DNA from: Anaerococcus pacaensis 9403502
GTDB lineage: Bacteria; Bacillota; Clostridia; Tissierellales; Peptoniphilaceae
Direction: 5' to 3'
DNA: 64,000 nt
Assembly (NCBI GenBank): GCA_000308255.3
Contig: HG326666.1
Coordinates: 177,469-241,468, forward strand
Each line of letters starts with the position of its first letter. Position 1 is the first letter of the stretch. The notes under the pieces were generated by a model that worked only from the letters and a program-made list of their open reading frames with translations, searched no databases and was not told the origin of the DNA. This document shows, in pieces, positions 52,302 to 62,217 of the stretch. Both the position numbers and the translations under genes were made by a program.

Positions 52302-53672
52302 TTAGTTAAAATCAGGATAGATTAAATCTGGATTTGATCCATCCATATTTGTAGTAACAACCACATCTCTTAACGCGCTTCTATTATTTACATAACTTCT
52401 ATAATCCCCGTACTGAGCTTTTTGCCCTCCAAACCCAATAATGATACTTGAGCTAGAAGCTTGCATTCCAGCTGGTATCTTGTCAAAAGTAGGTGAAACT
52501 ATCCACCTTATATCAGCTACCTGATAAGGCTCGATGTATGAAGAAGGTACATCTAAATTGAAATCCCCAAAAGTCTGGTCATCAAAAACTTCTGGATATT
52601 TTGCTATAAGCTCTGCGTTATAATCCCACAAATCATATATAGCATCAACAATATCTGTATATCGTGTATTTTTTTCTGATCTTCTACTAATAACTTTATT
52701 TATTAAATTTTGCCAGATATTATAATCCTCTTGACTGATTTGATTCCTGTATGAGTTTTTCAATTTATTTTGTTTATTGATCTCAACATTAACAGTTTCT
52801 CTTATCCATTTAGGATTTGCTATAACTTCATTTGATAGCAAGGCCGACGAAGCAGCTGACTTCAATCTTGCATCTAGCTCTAATAACTGACCAAAAGTGA
52901 TTTTTTGCCCAACTTGTCTATTTATATCATCGATTTCGCTTCTGTAGATATTTTGGATATATTCTTCTTTACCTTTTGTACCATAATTATATTGATCAAA
53001 ATATCTTGTTTGTGAACGTCTAGCTTCTCTTATATTTTTATACATAAGTTTTTTAACATATACAGTAGCCAAATCTCCAGAAGTCATATCCCTCATGCTG
53101 ATAATTTTTTCAATATTTGCATCTAATTTATCTATAGCATCTAGGACATCTTGTTTGCCATTAAATGGGTTTATAGCAACCATTACTGCTTCAAAACAAA
53201 CTTGAGCTGCCATATTATGAGCTTGTTGAACCTTGTAAATATGCTCAGTAGTCATTTGATTTATAAATCTATTGACTTTTCTCAAAAGCTGGATTCTAAC
53301 ACCAACAGAGCCAATATAAAAGAACTGTTGAGGATTTTCGGCTCCAAGACCAGCAGGCATATTGATTGCTCTATCCTCGCACAAGGCTAATAAATCATCT
53401 TCTGCTTGTTTCATCAATGGAATTTCATAAGCCTTATCACCTTTAATAATAGCCCCTTGTAACGCCTGATATTCTAACCTTAATTCATCATCGCTCAAAT
53501 TCAAATTGAAATCTTCATTAATCTGGTTAATTAATGACATATCATAAATTTTATAATCTACATCATCTACATTACTACTTGCATACGAATTACTACTAAA
53601 TTCATAGGCTATAGAAGTAAACAAAAATGTAATCAAGGTTATCAATGATAATAAACGATATTTCTTGCCCAT
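52302..53672 (-). CDS. Secreted protein of unknown family, paralogue 1
   Basis: A 456-residue protein with signal peptide (LLSLITLITFLFTSIAYEFS). Shared blocks with the gene at 50878 include LCEDRAINMPAGL, TTEHIYKVQQAHNMAAQVCF, AINPF near residue 165, LATVYVKKLMYKNIREARRS and LLELDARLKSAASSALLSNE. First gene of the three-gene secreted cluster, with a GGGGGG ribosome site before the ATG. The C-terminal part has a conserved ADIRWIVSPTFDKIPAGMQ with matching text in the paralogue (KIVWLNSPTFDFLPDGF). Function unknown. Confidence 0.75.
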   Translation of the reverse strand: MGKKYRLLSLITLITFLFTSIAYEFSSNSYASSNVDDVDYKIYDMSLINQINEDFNLNLSDDELRLEYQALQGAIIKGDKAYEIPLMKQAEDDLLALCEDRAINMPAGLGAENPQQFFYIGSVGVRIQLLRKVNRFINQMTTEHIYKVQQAHNMAAQVCFEAVMVAINPFNGKQDVLDAIDKLDANIEKIISMRDMTSGDLATVYVKKLMYKNIREARRSQTRYFDQYNYGTKGKEEYIQNIYRSEIDDINRQVGQKITFGQLLELDARLKSAASSALLSNEVIANPKWIRETVNVEINKQNKLKNSYRNQISQEDYNIWQNLINKVISRRSEKNTRYTDIVDAIYDLWDYNAELIAKYPEVFDDQTFGDFNLDVPSSYIEPYQVADIRWIVSPTFDKIPAGMQASSSSIIIGFGGQKAQYGDYRSYVNNRSALRDVVVTTNMDGSNPDLIYPDFN

Positions 53673-54371
53673 ATTCCCCCCCTATTTCAAAAATTGTCTA
53701 GCATTAGATCCCTATTGTATTCTAAGTAGCTTTTAAATATATAAAATTTTTACAGACTTGTAAAGCCCAAAAATTAAATAATTATAATAAATATATTAAT
53801 ATCTAATATATATTATCTAAGACTACATTTATATAGAAAATAATATGAGACAAACATTTCTAGATAATTAGATTATATACACATTTTTTTATTTTGTAAA
53901 CATTTAAATGAACATTAAAATTGTTTTATAATTATAATCAATCTAAGCTATTTATTTATATGTTAAAAATGATTGCTATAGATATAGATTTAAACATTAT
54001 TTATCTACTTAATTTACAATTATAAGCAACTTTGCATAAATTAAATACTTTCATTTTGATTTCTCATATAATACATTTTATTCGTGTATATTTTCTATCG
54101 AACAAAGTTATAAAGATTTTTTATTTAATAGTGATTGAAGTTCGTATATTCTTTAATCTGCATGCTTGCTTATATTTATTATAATTTTATAACATTAATT
54201 TTATTGATTTTGACCTCTTATAGCGTTTGAAAAAAGAAAGAATCAAGATTTATAAGATATATGTAAAAATTAGATTAATTCAAATAACTAGATAAAAATT
54301 AGTTTGTGACCACCCAGCAAGAGGCAGTTATGCCCAATACTATTGGCATCGCCTCCTTTTATTTAGTCTAG
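53673..54371. other. Long AT-rich intergenic region with one structured hairpin
   Basis: About 700 bases without a supported gene; it should contain the promoter of the secreted-protein cluster. Near its end (54321-54355) a two-part stem GAGGC..ATGCC/GGCAT..GCCTC followed by CTTTTATTT forms a plus-strand terminator-like hairpin, although no plus-strand gene lies upstream of it. Confidence 0.5.
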
Positions 54372-55095
54372 CTAATCAGCAACAAGCAATGATAAGCCAA
54401 AATCATAGCCTGCCCTCATCGCTATATTCATAGATTTGACATGAGAAAATTGGGTTGAGTATATAACTGTGACTTCTGGATTTTCTTCTATTGCAATAGC
54501 TAGCAGATTATTCACCAATTCAGAGGCTAGATTTTTATAAATCGGATTATCATCAAGCTTTTCTATTCCTATTTCCCACAAAATTTAGAGTTTTGATTGG
54601 CGCCTGCTATTGCAACTAGTTTTTCATTATAATAAAAAGCTAGAGCAAGCCTATCTTTCCAAATCCCATCATCAAAACTAAAGGCATATTCTACCTTTCC
54701 CTTAAACTTACAGAAATCCTTTTCTTCTATTCTAGTAAATTCAAATAAAGAATCTATTTTTTCAAAGTCAGATCTAGGAATTAGTATAGGGCCAGCGTTT
54801 TTGATGGTCAAACTATATTGATCCAGTATACTTTGTAGCTTTTTAATATTTTGAACTTCCATAAACCAGGCCGCTGGATAATCAATATACTTTTTTTCCA
54901 ATATTTCTATTAGTCAAGATTTGAGGATCTTACTAGTAGACTATTTCCCACATAATTTATTGCAAGGGCGTGACGGTTATATGATAAAAATCCATCATTG
55001 ATTGTATTACAAACAAAATGATTCTTACCATCTAATAAATTCTCAATGTTATAATCAAAATCGCGTTCTTATTGCTTAATAAAATTACTATCCAT
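54372..55095 (-). pseudogene. GNAT-family protein, paralogue B, decayed
   Basis: Same family as the proteins at 40933 and 63182. From ATG 55095 the frame meets a TAA at codon 9 (a Leu or Met codon in the relatives), then a one-base deletion near 54910 after LLVRSSNLD, and another one-base loss near 54585, where NSK.(Y)LWEIG should read on. The three pieces together cover the complete domain set, ending in STQFSHVKSMNIAMRAGYDF. At least three lesions show that this copy is long dead. It ends up next to tRNA-Gln. Confidence 0.88.
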
Positions 55096-55122
55096 AATTA
55101 CTTTTCTTTCCTATAAATCTAA

Positions 55123-55198
55123 TGGCTGGGATAGCAGGACTCGAACCTGCGCTCTCCAGAGTCAGAATCTGGTGCCTTACCGACTTGGCTATATCCCA
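55123..55198 (-). tRNA. tRNA-Gln (anticodon CTG)
   Basis: A 76-base cloverleaf on the minus strand with encoded CCA. Acceptor stem TGGGATA/TATCCCA, discriminator G, anticodon stem CCAGA/TCTGG with loop TTCTGAC (anticodon CTG), and T-arm GCAGGTTCGAGTCCTGC. The U1-A72 start of the acceptor stem is typical of bacterial glutamine tRNAs. Confidence 0.95.
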
Positions 55199-55499
55199 AT
55201 AGTTTTGTATGTATGTAATTATAACTCTATTTAGAATTTAAATAAAGCATGAACTAATTATAATCCTCAAAGCTTAATCTTATAGTTATTAATTAGTGAT
55301 TTCTCATTCTACCAGGAGGACGTTCCTGTGAGTGGTCCATAAGGGGTTCTCCTTTGGTTGTATAGACAACCAGTTACAAGTACCATAGGAATTTTTGGGA
55401 TTAATTTGTGTACAAAAAACAGCTATTTTTAGCTGTCAGATTGTTTGACAATTTCCACTAGAACCCATGACTTAAGTCATCTACCCTCTGCTACCGCAG

Positions 55500-55800
55500 C
55501 TCAGTTCTAGGGTTAATTATGCCTTGATTTTGGGTCCAGAATGCCCGACACCCTCGCTTAAGGCCAAAACTTAGTGAGGAAGTGCTGGGAGTCTGCGGAG
55601 CGGACGAGTTTTGGCGGATTGGTCCTACAGTAGGCGGACACCCAATTCCGAGTACCATCAGCGTAATGAGGCTTTCACCTTCGGTGAACCACTCCGTGGG
55701 TCCCATGATGCGGGGACATAATTGGTCCTCCACGAGCCGGACGGGCTTTCACCTTCGGTGAACCACTCCGTGGTGAGTCCTCCATCAGCCGGACGGGCTT
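55500..55800 (+). repeat. Dispersed intergenic repeat, copy R3
   Basis: Diverged relative of R1/R2: TTTTGGGTCCAGAATGCCCG, then ATTGGTCCTCCACGAGCCGG and a second, similar GTCCTCCATCAGCCGGACGG 60 bases on. It also has a short internal direct repeat, CTTTCACCTTCGGTGAACCA, twice. No gene. The remaining stretch to 56301 is AT-rich and empty apart from the end of the copper operon. Confidence 0.65.
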
Positions 55801-56301
55801 GTTTTCTATATTTGATATAGTCAAGCATTCATTTATGGTATGCCAAAACGCATTTTGCAATATACTTACTTTGTAAGCAAGTCTTGTGTGCTTTTTCTTA
55901 CTGGAGTTAGTATCCAAGACAAAGCCCTATTAAACGTCTTTTTCTAATAAACGACTTTTAACTAATGAATTTATCCACTCCTCAAAAACTAGTTCCCTAT
56001 ATTCATATATTCCTACGCTTTGAATTCAAAAGTATACTTCTTCTTGTTTATTTTTCGTAATATTCTACCAGTTGAAATAGCAATCATTTTTATTATGCTG
56101 TTAATTTATTAGCTTAAGTATGTTTTGAAATTCGGACAAAGCTAAAATAATCAGCCCCATAGTCTCTCCGCATTATAAATAAGGTCTTTATAAACAATAA
56201 AAAGGAAGAGATGATTTTTAAAGTACTTACATCTCTTCCTCTTCTGTAAAATTATGGTATTTTATTCTTTAAGGAGTTTCAATTATTCTATGCGTTAACT
56301 G

Positions 56302-58389
56302 TCATTTTTTTGGGTCTAATCTTAATAAAATTGCATTAATTGCGACTATGACTGTTGACACGGACATTAGAATTGCTCCTAAAGCAGGGCTTAATGTGAT
56401 ACCAAGAGGGGCCAAAATTCCTGCAGCTAGAGGTATAGCTATAAAGTTATAACCAGCTCCCCAAAAAAGATTTTGTTTCATTTTTCGAGTTGTTTTGTGT
56501 GCTAATTCAATGAATGATTCAATATCTCCTGGATCGGATTGAGTCAATATGACATCTGCTGAATCCAATGCCACCTGGGTTCCTGCACCAACAGCTATAC
56601 CAACGTCTGCCATGGCAAGAGAAGGGGCATCATTGACACCGTCACCTACCATGATAACTTTTTTTCCTTCATCTTTAAGTTCTTTTACTAATTCATACTT
56701 GTCTTGTGGAGATTGATTTGATCTATATTCAATCCCTAAGTCTTCTGCCGCTCCTTGAGCCGCTTTTTCATTATCACCTGTTGCCATAATTGGCTCTATA
56801 TTGTTCTTTTTAAGAGCTTGTATTAACTCTTTGCTAGTTGGTTTTAATTCATCTCCTAAAGCTACAGCACCAATGACATCATCGTTTTCTGTTAATATAC
56901 TGAGAGTTGCTCCTTTTGGAATATCCATATCCAGATTACGTCCGTATGCTTTTTGGCTGATTAATTGGTAACTATGGCCCTTGGCTTTACCTTCTACACC
57001 AGCACCGGAAATCACATCAATTGAATCAAATGATACTGGACTTATACCTTGCTGGTCGGCATACCTAATAATTGATTGAGCAATTGGGTGGCTAGACCCA
57101 CCTTCAATACCTGCCAATAAGGCAGTGATTTCCTCTTTTGTATATTTGTCATTAAGAAGTTTTACATCTAATACTTTAAATTCACCGGTTGTTAAAGTAC
57201 CTGTTTTATCTAAAATCATCACATCCGCATCTTGAGCTATTTCTAAGGATTGGCGTTCTTTTACTAGTAAGCCACGGCTAGCTCCTAAGCTTGTGCTACG
57301 GGCGGTTACCAATGGAATAGCCAGACCCAATGCATGTGGACAAGCTATAACTAATGTTGTGATAGCAAATTTTACTGCCATTGGAATATCTGCTATAAGC
57401 GTCCATACTACAAAAGCTATTAGTGCGACAATTACCGCAATATAGAACAGCCATCCCGCAACTTTTTGAGCAATATTTTCTGCACGAGAAGGTTGACTTT
57501 GAGCTTGGCTGATTAGATCCTGTACTTGGGAGATAAAGGACTTATCACCTGTCTCAAGTACTTTAATATAAAGAACCCCTTCTCCATTTGTTGAGCCCCC
57601 GATTACTTCATCGCCAGGTCCTTTTTTAATTGACTTAGATTCCCCAGTTAAAAGAGCTTCATTTAAACGTGATTCGCCACGCTCGATAGTTCCATCTGCC
57701 GGCACATTTTCTCCAGCTTGAACACGAATTAAATCACCTACCTTTAAGTCAGCAACTGGACGTGTTTCAATGGAATCGTCATCTAATACGACATGAGCAT
57801 CTTTTGGTACTAGCTTAGCCAGTTCTTCTTGTGCATCTCCTGCTTCTCCAATAGCCTTCATCTCAATCCAGTGACCTAATAACATGATTAATAGTAATGA
57901 AGCAAATTCAAAGAAAAAGTCCATGACCTGTTCACCCGTTACGTAGCTAGCTATAACAGTATAAACACTATATAAATATGAAACACTTATACCTAAAGAA
58001 ACGAGTGCCATCATTCCAGGTTCTTTTTGTTTAAATTCATCAACTGCCCCTTGATAAAATGGTCGTCCACCATAAATAATTAATATAGTAGATAAAATAG
58101 CTACTACAATATCAGAATATGGAAAAGTAAGCTGGAATGGTAGGTCAAACCCAGCCATAGGGGATAAGAGCATAATAATGATTCCTAGTGGCAATGACTT
58201 TAAGAAAAGTTCCTTAAAGTTTCCATGATGATGATGCTCATGCCCACCGTGGTCATGGCCAGCATGATGGTCGTGATGTTTATCCTTATGGTCTCCATGT
58301 TCTTCCGTGCTTACGTGCTCATGTTTTGAATGATCCATGTCGCCATGATTATGGTGACTGTGGGATGAATGTTTGTTGTCGTTGTTCAT
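56302..58389 (-). CDS. copB: Copper-exporting P1B-type ATPase (CopB type, CPH motif)
   Basis: A 695-residue heavy-metal ATPase. It starts with a His-rich cytoplasmic tail of about 65 residues (many HHH and HxH runs) instead of a CxxC metal domain. Motifs: TGES in the actuator domain, IACPHALGLAIPLV (CPH in helix 6), DKTGTLTTGEF with the phosphorylated Asp, ATGDNEKAAQGAAEDLGI and GDGVNDAPSLAMADVG. CPH and a His-rich N-terminus mark the CopB subgroup that exports Cu(I)/Cu(II)/Ag. It follows the CopY-type repressor by 19 bases in one operon. Confidence 0.93.
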   Translation of the reverse strand: MNNDNKHSSHSHHNHGDMDHSKHEHVSTEEHGDHKDKHHDHHAGHDHGGHEHHHHGNFKELFLKSLPLGIIIMLLSPMAGFDLPFQLTFPYSDIVVAILSTILIIYGGRPFYQGAVDEFKQKEPGMMALVSLGISVSYLYSVYTVIASYVTGEQVMDFFFEFASLLLIMLLGHWIEMKAIGEAGDAQEELAKLVPKDAHVVLDDDSIETRPVADLKVGDLIRVQAGENVPADGTIERGESRLNEALLTGESKSIKKGPGDEVIGGSTNGEGVLYIKVLETGDKSFISQVQDLISQAQSQPSRAENIAQKVAGWLFYIAVIVALIAFVVWTLIADIPMAVKFAITTLVIACPHALGLAIPLVTARSTSLGASRGLLVKERQSLEIAQDADVMILDKTGTLTTGEFKVLDVKLLNDKYTKEEITALLAGIEGGSSHPIAQSIIRYADQQGISPVSFDSIDVISGAGVEGKAKGHSYQLISQKAYGRNLDMDIPKGATLSILTENDDVIGAVALGDELKPTSKELIQALKKNNIEPIMATGDNEKAAQGAAEDLGIEYRSNQSPQDKYELVKELKDEGKKVIMVGDGVNDAPSLAMADVGIAVGAGTQVALDSADVILTQSDPGDIESFIELAHKTTRKMKQNLFWGAGYNFIAIPLAAGILAPLGITLSPALGAILMSVSTVIVAINAILLRLDPKK

Positions 58390-58408
58390 TTTAAATTCCT
58401 CCTTATTC

Positions 58409-58858
58409 TTAATGATGATGTAAATGACACTCGCATTGTCCTTCTGGACAATCGCAATCCACTTCTTCTACTGCGAAAGATTTTTTCATCTCTAATATTT
58501 TTTCTAGTCGATCTATATCATCGAAGCTTAAGACATGATCTTCAATGATGTTTCCTATTACATTTCCGACTTTCTTTCGGCAAATACGGTTAAAAATATC
58601 CTCTGTATAATCCCTTACGGCTTCTTTCTCTTCAATATTGGCAGTATAAATAAACTTTCTACCTTCCTTCTCTGTATTTAGTACGCCTTTCTCAACTAAT
58701 CGACCTAAGATCGTTTTGATAGTGGATTCTGTCCAGTCCATTTTTTCTTTCAATACGGAGATAACTTCTTTACTAGTTACTCGATCATTTGCCCAAACTA
58801 CACGCATGACTTCCCATTCAGCATCTGTGATATGAGTATTATATACTATTGCATCCAT
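58409..58858 (-). CDS. copY: CopY/TcrY-type copper-responsive repressor
   Basis: A 149-residue winged-helix repressor of the BlaI/MecI/CopY family. The N-terminal domain has ITDAEWEVMRVVWANDRVTS and WTESTIKTILGRLVEKGVL; the C-terminus ends in CDCPEGQCECHLHHH, whose CxCxxxxCxC motif binds copper or zinc and controls DNA release. I chose the ATG at 58858 with AAAGGAGG upstream; the open frame extends a further 78 bases but runs through the promoter and operator. It represses its own operon with copB. Confidence 0.94.
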   Translation of the reverse strand: MDAIVYNTHITDAEWEVMRVVWANDRVTSKEVISVLKEKMDWTESTIKTILGRLVEKGVLNTEKEGRKFIYTANIEEKEAVRDYTEDIFNRICRKKVGNVIGNIIEDHVLSFDDIDRLEKILEMKKSFAVEEVDCDCPEGQCECHLHHH

Positions 58859-58879
58859 TGTCTTTCCCTCCTTTCCGTT

Positions 58880-58936
58880 TACAATTGTAGACTTAATACT
58901 TAAAATTAGTTTACTCTTGTAAACTATTCTTGTCAA
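58880..58936 (-). promoter_or_regulatory. copY promoter with two cop boxes
   Basis: Minus strand: TTGACA (58936-58931), a 17-base spacer, TAAACT (58913-58908). A perfect cop box TACAATTGTA lies at 58889-58880, downstream of the start point, and a near match TACAAGAGTA at 58921-58912 overlaps the spacer and -10. The position explains repression by CopY. Confidence 0.88.
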
Positions 58937-59269
58937 GTATTTTTTATAATACGTAAACAGCTATTATTGCCTTTATTTTATATTTTTACTCAAACTAATA
59001 TAAGTTTACATTGATTTACTTATAGTAATTTAGAATTATAAATAATTAAGAAAAGAGATAGAAAACATATCAAGTGGTGATATAAAGACAGGATAATAAC
59101 AAAACTAAGCGGAGTGATACTCTTGATTACATTCCGCTTAAAATATTATAAAGTTATTCCGTGTATACGGGTTCAGCTCACTTAGACTATCTCTAGCTTA
59201 TTGGCGATTTCTACCAAAACTCATTACTTTGCTAATTTCCCGACACTACCGTGGCTTATTTGCGCAGAA

Positions 59270-59430
59270 AGTAGCACAGTTAAAAGCCCATTGATTTTGG
59301 GGTCCAGGATGACGTACACATTATTTAACCCGAAAAACTAGTGCGATAGCACGGAGAGGTTCGGTAGAACTGATTTTCGTAGAGTGCGGATAAGCCTTCG
59401 TAGAAGGCGACTTTTCGTGACAGATGTATA
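59270..59430 (+). repeat. Dispersed intergenic repeat, copy R4 (short, diverged)
   Basis: Shares AAAAGCCCATTGATTTTGGG, GGTCCAGGATG, a CCCGAAAA step and AGCACGGAGAGG with R2. No gene in 58937-59498. Upstream of it (58937-59270) is AT-rich sequence with nothing recognised. Confidence 0.6.
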
Positions 59431-59447
59431 TTTTTTGTACAAAAAAA

Positions 59448-59494
59448 GGTGATGTTGCAGAATAGAATTACCTATTCTGCAACATCACCATTTT
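59448..59494 (-). terminator. Long perfect hairpin, bidirectional terminator of the ABC permease gene
   Basis: Eighteen-base perfect stem GGTGATGTTGCAGAATAG with a six-base loop, A-run before and T-run after, five bases behind the permease stop. Its TGTTGCA.AATAG core recalls the MITE ends. Confidence 0.88.
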
Positions 59495-59498
59495 TAAT

Positions 59499-62006
59499 TT
59501 AGAAAATTTTTGAAGCTCTTACCCTTCCAATTATATAAGCTAGTAAAGCTAATACAATATTTATAATAGTTCCTTTTGACCATGTCATAGATAAATACCC
59601 TTCTTTGATTCCTATAGATCCATCAACTACATCATTAATTTTAAAATATGCTGCTGGGTTTAGATAGACAAGTTGTGGAAAATTTTTAGCTAGCAATAGT
59701 AAAGCTATTATTAGGATAGATAATATTCCATAAACCTTATATCTACTTTTAGCTCTTATACTTAATCCATGGCAGATTGTATATATCAATAAGAAAAGAC
59801 TCAAACTTAAAACACTTGTCTCAAATAGGTATTGCTTTAAGCTTATAAATTCATAATATCTACTATAGTCTATATTCTCCATAGGATTAGAAACTAGGCC
59901 TATATATCTTAATATAGGATAATTTAAAGTTCCCTTAGGGTCATTTATTAGGCCAATTAATATTACTATAGCTAGGCAAAAGAATAAATATCTTATGCAC
60001 TCAAAAATACCCGCTAGATATTTTTTATCATAATATTTAGCCTTATCTATTGGATTTAGATATATAAATTCTAAGGATGAAGATTGTTCGGTATCTCTAT
60101 TGTAATTACCACCGTATAAGTATATGCTTAGCAAAATAATTAATATAGGAAGATTATATACATATATTAATCGATATAAAATCATAAATGAAGACTTATC
60201 CAACGGAATCTGATTTCTCATTCCTTCTTCTAAGAAATGAGGCTCCGTGCTTTCATCGTACCAACTTAGACTTCTATTATAGAGAGTTTTTAATGGCTTG
60301 ACATCACCTTTTAATAATATATCCCTATACTCTTTATTGACCTGTTTTGAAAACTCACTTATATCTTTGTTATAGAGATTTAAAGGATTGATTCCTACAG
60401 TATCTTCGACAAATACATTATTGTTCTTGTTTAAATTACTAACATAGTCAAGTACATAATCATAAGTACGGTAGAATTCTTCTGATTTATCTTCTTCATA
60501 ATATTTTCCAATCTTATTAAATTCATTTAGATATGAATTAGATTCTATAAACTCTTTTTCATTTTCTTCCCTATACTTACCATAAAAATTTTCTTCTCTA
60601 TTATTTTCTACACTTAATGTCAATGTTCTATTAGTTAAACTTCTATTAAAATAATCATTTCCATCATTATCAATATAGATCATAACATTTAAAACCATAG
60701 TTATTAAAAAAAGTCCGCCTACACCATATGTTAATTTGTTGTTGATAAATTTCTTGCTCTTATATAATTCAAATGAAAACATACTCATAAGCTTATTAGA
60801 GTTTTTATCATGCTTACTCACATTAATTTGTATTTCCTTATTTATTAAGTAAAAAGAAATGAATAGAATTATAAAAGCAATTATTAAATATGAAAATATG
60901 AATTTCCATGACACACTTGGCTTATTAAATATATAAGGGTTTGCTTGATCAAGTGCATGCTCATCAAAGCTCATCTCACCTAACAAATACATAGGGTAGT
61001 TGAAGTACAAAGGATTATATATATTAGTTAAACTATTAAACAAATCAGTAACTATTAGAATAAGGCCTATCATAGCTGAGCTTACAATCGTGGTTATCAC
61101 ATTGTCTTTTATTAACAAAAACAACAAAGTCAAAACTGAAAATAGTACAGCTAAGTTTAAAATAAATAATCCTATAGTGGATAATATATATTGGTAAAAC
61201 TTAATATATAGACTGCCAGCATTATATAGTTTTATAGGATAATTCAGAATAAAACTTACATCTACCCTTAATGCCCCTAATAAAAAGCTCATAAATAATA
61301 TAGCTAATGAATAAAAAATAACTAATATTAGGAATGAAAATAATTTGCTAATTATATATCTTCTTTTTTTCACAGGAGATAGGAAAAAGAGGTTAATGCT
61401 AGTAGTTGCATAGTCATAAGAAATTGAACTTATAAACATAAATATGAATACTAGAGTTGGTATCAATCCATAATATATGTTTAAACTTGTGAATAAAACA
61501 TTTGAAGATGAACCATAATTATCATTTACAAATTTTTCCTCATCTATGCCCTTATTGTGAACAAATCCATATACTGCATCCAAGTAGTCTAGCTTATCTT
61601 TTTGCTCATCAGATAAAACTAAATCATACTTATCTATAAATTCTTTCCCATCTTCTATGAACTTATAGTCAATATCAGGATAAACAAATCCATACAGCAA
61701 CTCCTCCTCAGTTAAATCAAAAGGATTAGTAAGATCTTCTATAAGCAGTTGATAATCTTCATTAAATTCATCGCTCATTCCACTCCACTTATACTTCATA
61801 AACTCATCAGATACATACTGTGGATTATTAGGCTGATTCATTATGATCTCATCAATCACATAATCGTATTCAGCACCCTCGTTTAGTTGTCTATCGAATA
61901 TATTCACCCTAAAAAAATTTGTATATACTGTCAAACATAAGGCTAAACTAAGTAAAATTAAAAAACTTTTATTTTTTATGAATTTCTTTATCTCTAATCG
62001 AATCAT
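59499..62006 (-). CDS. Large ABC-2 type permease, two-half architecture (835 aa)
   Basis: A membrane protein with two similar halves. Each half has a helix right at its start (IKKFIKNKSFLILLSLALCL; KFINNKLTYGVGGLFLITMV), a large extracytoplasmic loop of 110-180 residues and then five or six helices. This suggests duplication of an ABC-2 permease. The ATG at 62006 has GGAG eight bases upstream and is preferred over 62018. The likely ATPase partner is encoded divergently at 62218. The substrate is unknown; peptide or lantibiotic transport is possible (inference). Confidence 0.78.
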   Translation of the reverse strand: MIRLEIKKFIKNKSFLILLSLALCLTVYTNFFRVNIFDRQLNEGAEYDYVIDEIIMNQPNNPQYVSDEFMKYKWSGMSDEFNEDYQLLIEDLTNPFDLTEEELLYGFVYPDIDYKFIEDGKEFIDKYDLVLSDEQKDKLDYLDAVYGFVHNKGIDEEKFVNDNYGSSSNVLFTSLNIYYGLIPTLVFIFMFISSISYDYATTSINLFFLSPVKKRRYIISKLFSFLILVIFYSLAILFMSFLLGALRVDVSFILNYPIKLYNAGSLYIKFYQYILSTIGLFILNLAVLFSVLTLLFLLIKDNVITTIVSSAMIGLILIVTDLFNSLTNIYNPLYFNYPMYLLGEMSFDEHALDQANPYIFNKPSVSWKFIFSYLIIAFIILFISFYLINKEIQINVSKHDKNSNKLMSMFSFELYKSKKFINNKLTYGVGGLFLITMVLNVMIYIDNDGNDYFNRSLTNRTLTLSVENNREENFYGKYREENEKEFIESNSYLNEFNKIGKYYEEDKSEEFYRTYDYVLDYVSNLNKNNNVFVEDTVGINPLNLYNKDISEFSKQVNKEYRDILLKGDVKPLKTLYNRSLSWYDESTEPHFLEEGMRNQIPLDKSSFMILYRLIYVYNLPILIILLSIYLYGGNYNRDTEQSSSLEFIYLNPIDKAKYYDKKYLAGIFECIRYLFFCLAIVILIGLINDPKGTLNYPILRYIGLVSNPMENIDYSRYYEFISLKQYLFETSVLSLSLFLLIYTICHGLSIRAKSRYKVYGILSILIIALLLLAKNFPQLVYLNPAAYFKINDVVDGSIGIKEGYLSMTWSKGTIINIVLALLAYIIGRVRASKIF

Positions 62007-62217
62007 AACAATCTCCAATATTTTTTAGTAGCTATACTTTGCAGCTTTAAATTTATATTAACTTAAAAAATCTTAAATCTTAAAAATAGAATTGGTAGAA
62101 CTGTAGTTTGAGCTTTTAATAGTTTCCATTCCTAATTAATATTTAACTACTCATACATTTTAATCCGTTAATGTGTTATAATGATTGTAACATATTAAAA
62201 CCTTAAAGGAAAGATAA

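Noticed and set aside
55491..55917. Two 80-codon minus-strand frames
   Set aside because: They overlap repeat R3 and each other, and are rich in Pro, Arg and Gly as expected from GC-rich non-coding DNA.
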